From positions 1-53,336 of the forward strand of contig CALJWL010000006.1 of assembly GCA_937974565.1 (NCBI GenBank): 53,336 nucleotides of DNA, given 5' to 3'. Source of the DNA: an uncultured Arenicella sp. (GTDB lineage: Bacteria > Pseudomonadota > Gammaproteobacteria > Arenicellales > Arenicellaceae). The first letter of the stretch is position 1. Every line of letters starts with the position of its first letter. This document shows positions 24,901 through 30,360 of this stretch, piece after piece. Below the pieces are notes generated by a model. That model saw only the letters and a program-made list of their open reading frames with translations. It did no database searches and was not told where the DNA came from. Both the position numbers and the translations under genes were made by a program.

Positions 24901-27284
24901 CCATTAGAGGGTTCCTTGTTCCATAACTCAACCGTTACATCATTCGCTTGCGATGCACCAATGTTATGTATAACAGCGCTAAGGCTGAGTGTCGTGGGTA
25001 ACGTGGTTACTTGCGTTGGTGTCGACCTTAACTCAGAGCGATTAATCAACAACTCGACGCCTTGAGGGGCTTCTAAAACATTAACTTGCGCCGAGGCGCT
25101 ATTATCGCCTTCTGAGCGTTCGCCTACTTCAAATAGCGTATCCGCAACTGCGTTAAGCTCAACGGTGCCCTGAGAACCTAAACTGTTCCAGTAGAAGGCC
25201 ACTTCAAGTTGCCGAAAAGGGGCTATTGGGGGAAGGCGAATTTCGTCAACTAAATCACCAGCATTAGGGGCCCCTTCATACAGAGACAGCACACTCGCTT
25301 GCGCTGGTTTGGCCCCGTTGTTTTCCAACGTCGCCAACACTTTAATGATCTCACCGTCTCTAATCTCATTTTTCTCAACGGCAACCGACGACACGACGAT
25401 GTTTGGTAACCGGCTAACACGCAAGACCTCTAATACTTGTGCCGTGGTAGAAACACTGCCACCCCAGTCGCCCGCGGTGCTTTGCTGGCTTAGTATGTAA
25501 TCGAGCGCCAAATCAACATCAATCTTATCTGTTTGGCGAAACCTAATGAACACGCCAATGGCATCCGTTGTCTCGCGAGTGGTGCTGCCTGCGTCACCAA
25601 AACCGCTGTCATTGTTAATTTGTGAGGCCAACCAATCAATGGTTGATTGAACCGGTTCAGATGAAATACCGGCACATGCCAATGAATTTAACACCCTTGA
25701 CGTTAATGTTACTGAGGGCTGTTGAGATTGATTAACAGACCAAGCCCCGTTTGAGTTTCGCCTGCTGAGTACATAGGCAATGCCTTGCTGTATTTCATTC
25801 TCAAAGCCGGATGAGTTTACCGTTGCCATTGCACAGATTGCCAACGACGTATCCAGCACGCTGCTTTCTAAAGAGGCCTGCAAGCCCCAGCCTCCGTCAT
25901 CATTTTGCAATTGAACCAACCGGTCTAACTCGCTGGCATCACCCATGACTTGCGCTCTTCTAGAGATAGAATCGGTGTTTGCGGGTTCTTGCGCGGCCAA
26001 CCAGTTTCTGGCTTTGTCCACTTGTTCATCCGCGGTTCCAAGTTCTTCAAGCAGGCCTATTATCAAAGACGTGTCTCGAATACTCGTTGCACTCTTATCG
26101 CTCCACGAACCATCACTGTTTTGCTGGCTTAACACCCAATCCATGGCTTTCTCTGACGCTTGATCTTGTTGACCGACCTCACCATTCGGCCCCAACACTG
26201 GCTGCCCTGAGATGGGAGTAGAAACCAACTTAATTGGGTCGACGTTGGCAATGGCTCTGCCACTGGTTAAAATCGAAAATCGCGTTGCAAACTCCTTTTT
26301 CAGCTCATTTAACTCAGCGTAAGTACGTTCGGTAATTCGTCTTTGTGATGAAAGGTATAAAAACGCAAACTTAAATTCTTTCTGTGAGTCTGAAAAACTG
26401 GGCGTTCTCTCACCCTGAGCCTCGATCAAATCATCAATGCTATAATCTTTGCGTGTGCCATTAACAACCGCACCCTTTACTGGTAAATCAGAAAGTTCAT
26501 AGTCGTTGGTACCATTGGGTCGGATCACATAAAACGGGTCGACCTCTGTTTTGTCGATCAGCCCCATTAAATACAAATCAAGCTGGCTGTACTTTTCTTG
26601 AACAGCAACGGCGGTGAAAGTGCCATCACCGTTATCACGCCAGCGGCTTCCATATTGAACAGAGGCATCGGTGTTCAAATAAAAGTTCCAATGACTGTCG
26701 TCTCGACCTTTCAGCTCCTCAATAGCGGGAAACGCAGCCCATTGGTGCAACAGTTCATGTGCGAGTACATTCAGCCCTACTTCGTAGCTTTCTTGATCGT
26801 CCAATGGGTTGATGACTAACGAGTTGGTTTGATACCGGCTCAGCGCGGCCATATCAATAAACCCTTTTAATTTGCCCTCACTGCCGTAAAGCTCGGTATT
26901 ATCTAACTCGGCCACCCCAATGCCGGTGACACTGTTAGACACAGCATGATGAAAGGCTCTGGCTTCACCTGTGTCAATTTCAAAATCGGTAAAAACAACT
27001 AAAAAGTCATAAATATCGGGGTTGTTCTTATAAAACTCTTTCGCTACCGCTTGTCGCGCCTTGATATTAAATTCGCCATCAGCGCCAGTACGGTTGTAAT
27101 CTCCCAAAAAATTTATAAATGAGACATTATTGACTTGCTCGATGAATTCCACGGAAAACAAGCCGCTGTCATCGGCGCCGGTGTTTGCATAAACAGGGGA
27201 AGTCAGCAATACGCTCGAAAGAAGTAAAGCGAATTGAAAGCGCACTGCCAATTTAATATTGATTATTTTGAATATTTGAGACAT
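9981..27284 (-). CDS. 5767-residue exported multidomain mosaic protein
   Basis: ATG 27284 follows an AGGTGG Shine-Dalgarno about 10 nt upstream. Approximate order: signal peptide 1-33; zinc-metallopeptidase-like domain with H176-E-L-L-H180, then DSHWNFYLNTDAS and LDLYLMGL blocks; terpenoid-cyclase/prenyltransferase-like alpha repeats 385-625 (QQNSDGSW, NDDGGWG); five CARDB-like domains 630-1205; FlgD-Ig-like modules with SPNGDG-type starts near 1211, 2013, 2902 and 3115; a TolB/WD40-like propeller about 1310-1870; Ig-like and FN3 modules 3200-4550; a second propeller-like stretch 4560-4880; more CARDB about 4936-5370; Ig-like 5378-5480; a cadherin-like module (VLENDTL) about 5555-5640; and a unique C-terminus ending in a hydrophobic stretch and LLLGDD. 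No sorting motif or autotransporter barrel is seen. Its place between a GspC-like gene and two exported proteins suggests type II-linked secretion or surface display. Substrate and function are unknown; peptidase activity is inferred from the motif alone. Confidence 0.95.
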   Translation of the reverse strand: MSQIFKIINIKLAVRFQFALLLSSVLLTSPVYANTGADDSGLFSVEFIEQVNNVSFINFLGDYNRTGADGEFNIKARQAVAKEFYKNNPDIYDFLVVFTDFEIDTGEARAFHHAVSNSVTGIGVAELDNTELYGSEGKLKGFIDMAALSRYQTNSLVINPLDDQESYEVGLNVLAHELLHQWAAFPAIEELKGRDDSHWNFYLNTDASVQYGSRWRDNGDGTFTAVAVQEKYSQLDLYLMGLIDKTEVDPFYVIRPNGTNDYELSDLPVKGAVVNGTRKDYSIDDLIEAQGERTPSFSDSQKEFKFAFLYLSSQRRITERTYAELNELKKEFATRFSILTSGRAIANVDPIKLVSTPISGQPVLGPNGEVGQQDQASEKAMDWVLSQQNSDGSWSDKSATSIRDTSLIIGLLEELGTADEQVDKARNWLAAQEPANTDSISRRAQVMGDASELDRLVQLQNDDGGWGLQASLESSVLDTSLAICAMATVNSSGFENEIQQGIAYVLSRRNSNGAWSVNQSQQPSVTLTSRVLNSLACAGISSEPVQSTIDWLASQINNDSGFGDAGSTTRETTDAIGVFIRFRQTDKIDVDLALDYILSQQSTAGDWGGSVSTTAQVLEVLRVSRLPNIVVSSVAVEKNEIRDGEIIKVLATLENNGAKPAQASVLSLYEGAPNAGDLVDEIRLPPIAPFRQLEVAFYWNSLGSQGTVELNAVADTLFEVGERSEGDNSASAQVNVLEAPQGVELLINRSELRSTPTQVTTLPTTLSLSAVIHNIGASQANDVTVELWNKEPSNGELLESKTVSLLAKSVEQLTFEFDKTNPADQSFFFVVDPQNRFAEENEDNNSASLVVGSESSVDVSVATDDLILPTAQPLLNELVELGAVIRNTGTLAANDVPVRVFVTNVEGEFDVLTTRLNIEPGKTARVVGGWPVNIEGTSTLRVEVDSVNSVAEADESNNSASKAFESQRQAGKNVSVDFQEFSILPETGFQGMGSTLKATVRNTGTEPVTNLSVAFYQGAPDAGGHLITEETVQSIPASAAAEVVAVWPEVDYQGAQFIYVVVDHQDQVVEFDEQDNQAFLEYQSISLPDFAVSSESLIITPQFPSVGNATEQVVVVSNHGMQSAEGVVIQAYLGNDNTGPLIAESTLDIASSGQAEWTFDYAFEEPGAFSIYVVVDAANAIRELSESNNDLAKEVEVQGGNFFLSDFFISPDSDGVQDTVDYTFNLPEPSNDSVVVINDLGNEVFEFEFDTAIHSDRVTWDGKNRFGGNVSDGAYTIAVKRGPGIYTGQRNVVVDVNRSPISEAFGTVFGIERNLTCRIGEVNELHTPGADSLIYSPDNRFIYFTTFFRPFINANGEEVDTDALHPFPTGLYRAESDGGSVTQLLSQEGLNPDSSQNFSIDYLTASLSGDRLLTRISGFASGEFSSRFLFMSTDGSDITSPQGSLPPSVGVSKPIPLPNNRVLFWYNDRACCEEGNTTQQVWITQDSDSATPRVVFDAAILGADKEITGIEVNSQGTHFTAWVQEQSTSVYEQDNNYSGVQDFLMNPPSGELIVVDIQNGTHTVASRKATAFAWSPNGDLLAVAIPEEGVINVVNASLSIIQTIDVARIQWTQALINNEELRSFAESLFVANGELTERLLGSVTEITWNPDASEFAFIVEDFLSFAAYQNYCGTEFLSPRDPLCNQITLSESNVVNHANVDGVYVADLRNGDASKVVAFKRADTLYVSNAADRVFSIDNAQISVPVDQQNFTNSAPDDFLRNANDVPLNQGLPFVQHRRPLLVNDYYIDRYSYQSTEGPDTLFWLNGGRELLINPAMADVSGVDIISPLQNPDRLSPFVPMTVNASQPASSALFLFSERTFEASSNDITGVSPTPFTKFLSFYSNDVSDKCGVFDETRGYRQFQSLLNLTSDLRVLRGTDDRGFRLEGSAIDKNFDRYELHYRDTSMRDAWTLIAPPSSAQVIDSVFTTWVPPYIGSFFVRLTVFDKAGNKREEIRRVINSDQSSISGVFISEPSFSPNGDDIKDTTAINFKVLNQVNIAADIFSADGVLVRSFRETFELIGTEGSIVWNGLDSRGSRVPDGIYKIVIQGFEFFIDIDTRFPVVQDISKPIFQPILNSKLFLGVDQEACERAPLPTPPIEGCLLGINPFLELKIDESQVEYARLEFKKPSESTWNVITEAFSFSNPGEQTLSYSINRLREARTSTEAFSLFDFRAVVADRSGNKTISNVGSNKINRAHFTHNSQFMLGRVPFDYNSSPEYSGLLEQKVTRDIFIQKGVNELELNFAHSIKERVAFYELFYRPLQDGEDVSNQRSVTIEVSDIGETVVAGAKQREVGENSRRVKIDLSTLPDYQFIDHVFFIRSHMVAGGYVDTGGINIIPVDSTVSRGAIRGRFLPEFDAIYFTSDESASDIQRVILSIKSSGPEADVRFLNDDRVTSDGDTIETESPDLVSKQLQGRHIRTIESDRLKPSSSQPGIVSVSINNRELQPGEQPINLIDNCGTDYTLNAVIVTRFGGFIDVESITYKGSCTDITVDVDPVYTQQCEAVPSNKVTVAMQPIDKSLFRRDNFPTPLTLQLGVPERTDQEQGTYPKVFRMGRVLHAVNLPEFGTRYEFEIDTTLFPVGKTELLAQLTLDDGTTNIKPIYLPIVKVPPTLNISYPAQNDRICADEYYSIRETDAQRIGASPGVEIISQIESDGPDLYSRVTYESNEKILSHSKVRFVGIDDTVTQEQAEAYRATIETKEVGEEISVGCNEVGCNHGLYDANGIKNRTERVNRSGFNYSRYGIYEQRVGELGSEYIQVLGSNSPPQLFRERDDARVIPSLVTHDYLGYRVRSSGIQVVAPFSESGSISLLSEARNWSGASVCSTTQFYVDAELEDFRVVSSGGIIVETPDIDGIERAFSPNGDGKFDELVYDITVGEAARVDMDVFEVTEESQAMTNPVSVSSPVQGQNIDIATTAISWDGTGQDGRVLADGVYKVVITVTDGCGHQEEFVDYAHIDNTPPDVRIDYPTGSQSLPILIRVLGEISDQVGASYELVAQDEQGVSVALSSGAAPVLGPIGDWNTLGLTGNWTLILNAKDALENSLRVEQQIELPVRQDLIASLETEDYYVSPNQDGRLDTLSIRVGLLRDANIDVLIKNQADELIRTLVSNQLQSDPYSTLVWDGKNEMGQVPPDGLYTVELTASNPTNQQVESIQFELDNTLPTINVLQLSDSVIELAGESEVNGLIQDANFKDLKVVLEPLLVNGEIIGSNMVVLEESQQPKDGLITTIPSFLLDSERAFTARFVANDHAGNRAQLSAELYLDILPPRLQILSPANDSIYNANAQLEVSASVQDRFLRDYRLRIVLAADGTEEILVAVDDESSDDIAEMVELAALQEGAYFVELSATDRSGLAAITTVAFVVDNTPPEVAINVPGQNEYLTELSSINGVANDSNFEQYELKIASGNDVNSAVFNDLTVSNQPVNGGSLYTLSTLPADGPYLLELSASDKAGNSSRTTRNFIVDTTPPTPVELVSAEFEKATSNIELEWAASTADDFAGYNLFRNGIQVNGDIITTTKFTDLDLAESEYTYYVQVVDRAGLISEPSNELKVTVDLTPPTVRISSPQNEGRVNLVQSVIGTAHSGDDFKIYRLFLIDANDNRRLIRESSVPVVGDELAQLNTLDFSNEARLTLLLEAEDIHDNKASDSIDIVVDNEPPQAPVLSPAQVNASNPADALLRWQHTDTAGDRLGFLLYRGEALLGVDGPVIGDLRPFAIQDLEYTDLELVDGTHRWVVYAIDDLGNTSEPSNVVELTLDNQPPTATIVNIENGHEFDNELYLLAGSQDLDIDHVQFEYMDENSSGTVGTWVEIGTVSSAPFEVIWDTDGLEYGPYQVRVVATDLGGKSDPAPAPLAVIKKDVEPPAQVKNLEISTNGPQGTLIWSDNDEPDLVGYHVYRANCEECEYRRLNTAPLSDSSYIDNASVVSGLGQRLRYLVRAIDASDNESVDSDTVIGVYVRTSFSIDERVVNTAVAQGRVAVGTAANGIEKVEFNVNTAQVPNVSVTQALSPAEDNVSSDIPLNGLGINGITALASSDSERFIGEVSKLIKVIAQGEPSVPENVQGAFADASAQVDISWSSNPAQEQISGYQVFKNGELLQASALISEVTPFSTHGVNIANSAPLAPESAFWDVNTTARNVVQFGQTWDDPSLVSKVELLWQTSSRAARTVIFEVLIDGEYVELGDHRKFFQDRLVSVELSKPVLTTGFRFTAREWESTFRTARLEKMSVFAETLQLGTTYSEVADPIPHDQVRYQVRAVDQYGGVGALSPAIEVAVGDVTPPQALVLSLIEQGSNKQLVWTESSEPNSTYRLYADGAEVVTQATTTYALPRLPNGIYTFTVVAIDPQGNISDPSNDVAVQINEPLLPAPIDLQAAYSELDNDINLSWQFNGDAADVVHYTVYVSRGDAQPFEKVDETQNRLYDFTQITQELRYHFYVTATDLSGNESPSSNTVTVTIPQVAFAGPPVITLPFDASGTVTANTNLQSILGFAEPGSNVTLFDGNLQQRMFTQANQVAALSEPLFDGTTGYNLIYEVAGRSVLVRLDFETGDTGFYRLSDEGQFERIVAAGLSEISFEISNAVLTSPNTLLIEMFDGSYKTLNVLTNVLSDVSLPSLSLGPIVQVLAFNEADQFMVVEIETDAFTGEFGVYRLDLQNPAQPVPQPLVSPAEIVSVDGAIYSLHPQSDTFVSLTRDDLGAQVIRVTDLLTGSQSQQSVNRSEVIFAVNDWSPSGRQLLLLSDDGAALNFEVLNVQTFEFTKLPLGLNISSAFWVSDRFVVSTQFVDIDSPQRLGLIDIQTGVHQDIGELPVLMQEPANPFNPFGALYFAEGWAERGRSLLISNDSDQTFEYQLAGLFVFSDVELEQGINNFSALSVSTDQAISELSNEVRVFYDGVSAELPDLQVALNVNRPAVLLGDTATVELTVSNVTATDSAPSVLTLLQTAPDGSTLEFMRKEVGTLEANSSVTLDAPFFPQVLGTHALFARIDADNGVEEVDETNNSTIAAIDVLASLDPRLSINLQAPATGGFSYPSGAQVAGTVALFNPGRAVTGVWNIEVVDAQNHLVDVIDTINVNNLALGDTIEQAFAWNSHDIFPGDYHVRSRFQPVNVSHLIMQSSPFSLYEDIVLQSALASNKLTFTDNEQVTLTATLGNKSSAVSLSEADVLLEVRDNQGALVFQETATLVNLIAGAQAQLPFFWNTGVAPAGEYFATVSTMQEDTVLGRADTRFLIQASNTVLGTLNLSSDRLTALDTLEYDSEVMNSGNASAGPVDVVYELVSGASVQELGTERLGTLDPSTARLLSDELVLAAYDEGTFLLRLVAELGPDNTRRVLDEKAFSVQEVTPPMLTIVEPSQGGVVTSAGLIARLTAQDDSGVKTVEYRVNNGPWLLANLSVLNTGFYEVDLSHLTEGSQFLQARATDNRDNVSGIESLSFEIDNTPPEISVLNIQEGQTFEGAVAPMVSVRDANPDRSTIWVDGVVLNGPITELGTHRIVIEAIDKANNSNRMERTFEIDRLATVSANDDRLLLRRGVWGTVRVLENDTLESINDGVVSITKQPDHGSLVRVGNGVYNYFPSLRFVGHDSFAYDVASEATGLSSSAMVSVDVAPSASCSLVADHSADAGDVVNLVGWANNQTDNRSVPRYRVEILGTSNNNAFAAGGLPTISYPSCDLRYTPKATARGRITVEYRIVDQATNGRNYTSQTRTFTLQINGTVGGQVIVPILNLLLGDD

Positions 27285-27374
27285 TTAAAAATTTCCACCT
27301 GAACGAGTCACTTCAAAGAGGGTGAAACCCATGCACATTTGCTCGACATAAATCGTGAGCAATGGTGTGACTGT

Positions 27375-27803
27375 TTAGTTTGAGGAGTAGGCCTGAACGT
27401 CTTCTACGTGGCCTTTGCTTAACAGGCTAAAGTTGCGTTTTTGCGCTTCATCAAGATACACCATGATTAATTCACCGCCGGCGAGATTACGCAACAAAAC
27501 CGCCTGTGCAGACACCTTTGAAACCTGCATGCTTCCAGAAAAGAGTAAATCTCCTTCTCGCACTATCGCCATATCTTGGCTTTTTTGCTTTATCACCGCC
27601 GTTCGATCATTCGGTGATGTAGCAATCACGGTCAACTCATCCAATACTGAGACTGACGGTTCTGCGTTTGTTAAATTAGAGTGAACCCCAATATCAACCA
27701 CAGCTAACTCATCAGCGACTTGTGATGCTTCAATGCCAATAAAATAAAACACGCCTGCTAACAGCAACGCGCATCCAACTAATCCAACCCAAATAGTTTT
27801 CAT
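27375..27803 (-). CDS. GspC/PulC-like inner-membrane protein (HR domain, no PDZ)
   Basis: 142 residues: a short cytoplasmic start, one membrane segment (about 4-23), then a periplasmic domain. Residues 58-117 (NDRTAVIKQKSQDMAIVREG, then VSKVSAQAVLLRN and ELIMVYL) match the homology region of GspC/PulC, the type II secretion inner-membrane subunit that contacts the GspD secretin. It is about half a normal GspC and lacks the C-terminal PDZ or coiled-coil part. No other gsp gene is in the window. It is the first gene of the giant operon, 90 nt upstream of the 5767-residue gene, with AAAGG about 9 nt before its ATG. This suggests an adaptor that couples the giants to the secretin, which is inference. 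A pilus-assembly PilP-like protein is the main alternative. Confidence 0.7.
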   Translation of the reverse strand: MKTIWVGLVGCALLLAGVFYFIGIEASQVADELAVVDIGVHSNLTNAEPSVSVLDELTVIATSPNDRTAVIKQKSQDMAIVREGDLLFSGSMQVSKVSAQAVLLRNLAGGELIMVYLDEAQKRNFSLLSKGHVEDVQAYSSN

Positions 27804-28062
27804 CCTATGATGCCTTTATTAATCCACTATCTACCTGTGCGAATAGTAAAAAGTCAAATAAATAAATTCAAGTTAAAAAACGCAGCAATTTTCTCTTCTT
27901 TTCATTTGCGAACATAAATTTCAGTGGTATCGGTCACTCGAACACCTTATTTCATTGCAGCGCCACCCGATGGCCTATGCTATGGTCAGAACATAGGTAA
28001 AGTAGAATGCGCGCGCTTCGCAACGCCCCATAAGAGACAGAAAATTAAGAACGAGCACAGAT
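27804..28062. promoter_or_regulatory. Divergent intergenic region of the giant operon and the DUF885 gene
   Basis: 259 bp separating divergent genes, AT-rich near the minus-strand gene. It must hold promoters for both directions, including the one for the roughly 28-kb operon, but I could not place a convincing -35/-10 pair or an operator. Confidence 0.4.
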
Positions 28063-29862
28063 ATGAAGAAAACACTGACGTCCTTTCTTGGAGCTTTAAT
28101 GCCTTTCCTGGCATTTACGGCACTTACGGCACTGGCACTGCTGGCATCGTCATCGGTATTGGCACACACGACCAGTGACGTTAATCAACGCTTTGAACGC
28201 TTATTAGACGACCATTGGGCTAGAGTGTTGATTGAAAACCCGACCTTCGCCACCAGCCTTGGTGTTAGGAAATATGATGCGTTGCTGCCTGACCCATCAT
28301 TAGAGGCTTATCGTGCTTCTGTTAAAGCAGCCAATCAATTTCTAACTCGCCTCAACCTCATTGACCCCAGCGCACTGTCTTCAGCCAACCAACTTAATCA
28401 TGCGCTATTAACATTGGATTTGGAAAATCAGGTTGCCGCGGCAAAACATGGCGGTGGCAAATACATGATTCTGACCAATCGCGGCGGCCCACACTTGCAG
28501 CTTACGTCAATGGTCGGCCGTTTACCCTTCTTCACGTTAAAGGACTACCAAAGTTACGTGGCCAGACTAAACGCCATGCCAGCCTATTTGGATAAAGCAA
28601 CCGCTAGAATTCAAGCCGGCCTGGATGCGGGTTGGGTGCAACCGTGCGAACCCATGCGCGGATACGAACAATCAATCAAAACGCACATGGTCGCTGACGC
28701 GAAAGACAGTGCGTTTATGGCCCCTTTTTCAAACAAGCCTAATGTTGTAGACACCAAAAAATTTAACCAACTTCGCGACCAAGCGAAGGCGAGTGTAGAA
28801 CAAAACTTAATCCCAGCGTTCGCTCGGTTTTACGATTTCTACAATTCATCGTACGCACCTAAGTGTAACCCGAAGGTCGGCACTGATACGCTTCCTGGTG
28901 GTGTCGATTACTACGAACATCGTGTTCGCTTTTTCACCACCACTGATCTAAGTGCTGATGAAGTTCACAATATCGGCTTAGGTGAAGTCAGCCGCATTCG
29001 CTCTGAAATGGATGAGGTGATCAAGCAAGCGGGCTTTAAAGGCGACTTCAACGCGTGGTTGAACTATTTAAAAACCAACCCCGATTTTTACCCGAAAACG
29101 CCAGAACAACGAATGCGAGCAGTGGCCGCGATTTCAAAGAAGATGGACGGCGAGTTGCCCAAGTTGTTTGGCAAATTACCGCGCATGCCCTATGGCTTAA
29201 AAGAAATTCCGGCAGATATTGCCAAAAAAACCACCACGGCTTACTATCAACGTCCAGCGGGTGACGGCTCACGTGCTGGGTTTTATTTCGTTAACACCTC
29301 ACTGCTCGACACCCGACCGCTATATCAACTTGAAGCACTCTCATTGCATGAGGCCGTGCCAGGGCATCACTTACAGATTGCATTAGCTCAAGAACTCGAC
29401 CTGCCTAATTTTAGAAAATACGGGGGACAAACCGTTTTTGTTGAAGGCTGGGGCTTGTACAGTGAACGCTTAGGCCTTGAGGTTGGCTTTTATCAAACGC
29501 CATACACCAACTTTGGGCGCTTGTCTTACGAAATGTGGCGAGCTTGCCGGTTGGTGGTCGACACGGGCCTACACAGTAAAGGCTGGACGCGACAACAGGC
29601 GATCGACTTTATGGCTGAAAACTCAGGCCTGTCAATGAACAACGTGGTTTCCGAAGTGGATCGCTACATCACCTGGCCAGGTCAAGCATTGGCTTACAAG
29701 ATCGGTGAGCTAAAGATACGAGAACTGCGCACGAACGCGGAGAAACAGTTAGGTGCCGAGTTTGATGTGCGGGAGTTTCACGACAAGGTTTTGGAAAACG
29801 GCGCATTGCCGCTGTCTGTACTCGAAGACGTGATTAATAACTGGCTAGCCAGTAAATTGTAA
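28063..29862 (+). CDS. DUF885 family exported metallopeptidase-like protein
   Basis: 599 residues with an N-terminal signal peptide (about 1-35, Leu/Ala-rich, ending SSVLAHT). The body matches the DUF885 family, usual length about 580-620. The signature HEAVPGHH is at 429-436 (HExxxGH-type zinc site), with FVEGWGLYSERL supplying the likely third ligand Glu461, and a C-terminal block with ITWPGQALAYKIGELKI. The family is predicted to be zinc peptidases or carboxypeptidases of the cell envelope; the substrate is unknown. It is divergent from the giant operon and 7 nt upstream of the zinc-ribbon gene. Confidence 0.9.
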   Translation: MKKTLTSFLGALMPFLAFTALTALALLASSSVLAHTTSDVNQRFERLLDDHWARVLIENPTFATSLGVRKYDALLPDPSLEAYRASVKAANQFLTRLNLIDPSALSSANQLNHALLTLDLENQVAAAKHGGGKYMILTNRGGPHLQLTSMVGRLPFFTLKDYQSYVARLNAMPAYLDKATARIQAGLDAGWVQPCEPMRGYEQSIKTHMVADAKDSAFMAPFSNKPNVVDTKKFNQLRDQAKASVEQNLIPAFARFYDFYNSSYAPKCNPKVGTDTLPGGVDYYEHRVRFFTTTDLSADEVHNIGLGEVSRIRSEMDEVIKQAGFKGDFNAWLNYLKTNPDFYPKTPEQRMRAVAAISKKMDGELPKLFGKLPRMPYGLKEIPADIAKKTTTAYYQRPAGDGSRAGFYFVNTSLLDTRPLYQLEALSLHEAVPGHHLQIALAQELDLPNFRKYGGQTVFVEGWGLYSERLGLEVGFYQTPYTNFGRLSYEMWRACRLVVDTGLHSKGWTRQQAIDFMAENSGLSMNNVVSEVDRYITWPGQALAYKIGELKIRELRTNAEKQLGAEFDVREFHDKVLENGALPLSVLEDVINNWLASKL

Positions 29863-29869
29863 CCACAAC

Positions 29870-30184
29870 ATGCGCGCCTGCCCTAGCTGCAAAGAACGCG
29901 GACTGAGTTCAATCGGGGTGATTTTCATGATTCACGATGAGCGTGTTAGCTGTTCTCGGTGTGGCACCTCGTTCACCATTGCTAAAAGCAGTAAGAGCCT
30001 AATGGTGGGCATTGAATACACGTTCATTCTCGCCGCAGTGGCCTTATCCATTGCGATGAAAAGCATGTAGCCAATCGGCGCGCTGCTGGTTATATTAATC
30101 GCCGTGCGTGCGTATGTTTTACCCAAAATGGCAATTGAGCATAAGCGGGTTTTAAATCGCCTTAGAAAGTATCGGCGCAAGTGA
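29870..30184 (+). pseudogene. Zinc-ribbon two-TM protein interrupted by in-frame TAG
   Basis: The frame from ATG 29870 encodes a zinc ribbon (Cys4, Cys7, Cys28, Cys31) and a hydrophobic helix ending AMKSM, then stops at TAG 30068-30070. The same frame stays open for 37 more codons, encoding a second clear membrane helix (IGALLVILIAVRAYVLP) and a basic tail rich in Lys/Arg, ending at TGA 30182-30184. The stop falls in the loop between the helices, and a single G-to-A change from TGG (Trp) would create it. The intact product would be about 104 residues. Either a recent nonsense mutation, a truncated but stable 66-residue protein, a sequencing error or, less likely, readthrough. Function is not known; it follows the DUF885 gene by 7 nt. 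Confidence 0.65.
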
Positions 30185-30286
30185 TGTTAATTTCATTCAT
30201 CATTTTTTAGCTTAGCCTGAAGACAATTAAGCCATGGATCAGTCACCCAAAATCTTATCCAATAACCTGCGGAGATCGCTTTACTA

Positions 30287-30329
30287 AAAAATCGTTGGAT
30301 GAGCGTGTGGCTCTATAAAAACGATTTTT
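30287..30329. terminator. Probable intrinsic terminator, possibly bidirectional
   Basis: A 10-bp perfect inverted repeat, AAAAATCGTT at 30287-30296 and AACGATTTTT at 30320-30329, ends in a T run on the plus strand and an A run at the left (T run on the minus strand). The 23-nt loop is long. It lies between the zinc-ribbon gene and the NUDIX gene. Confidence 0.45.
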
Positions 30330-30360
30330 GCAGCGTTCCCTTAGAATCTTCAGATAACCA

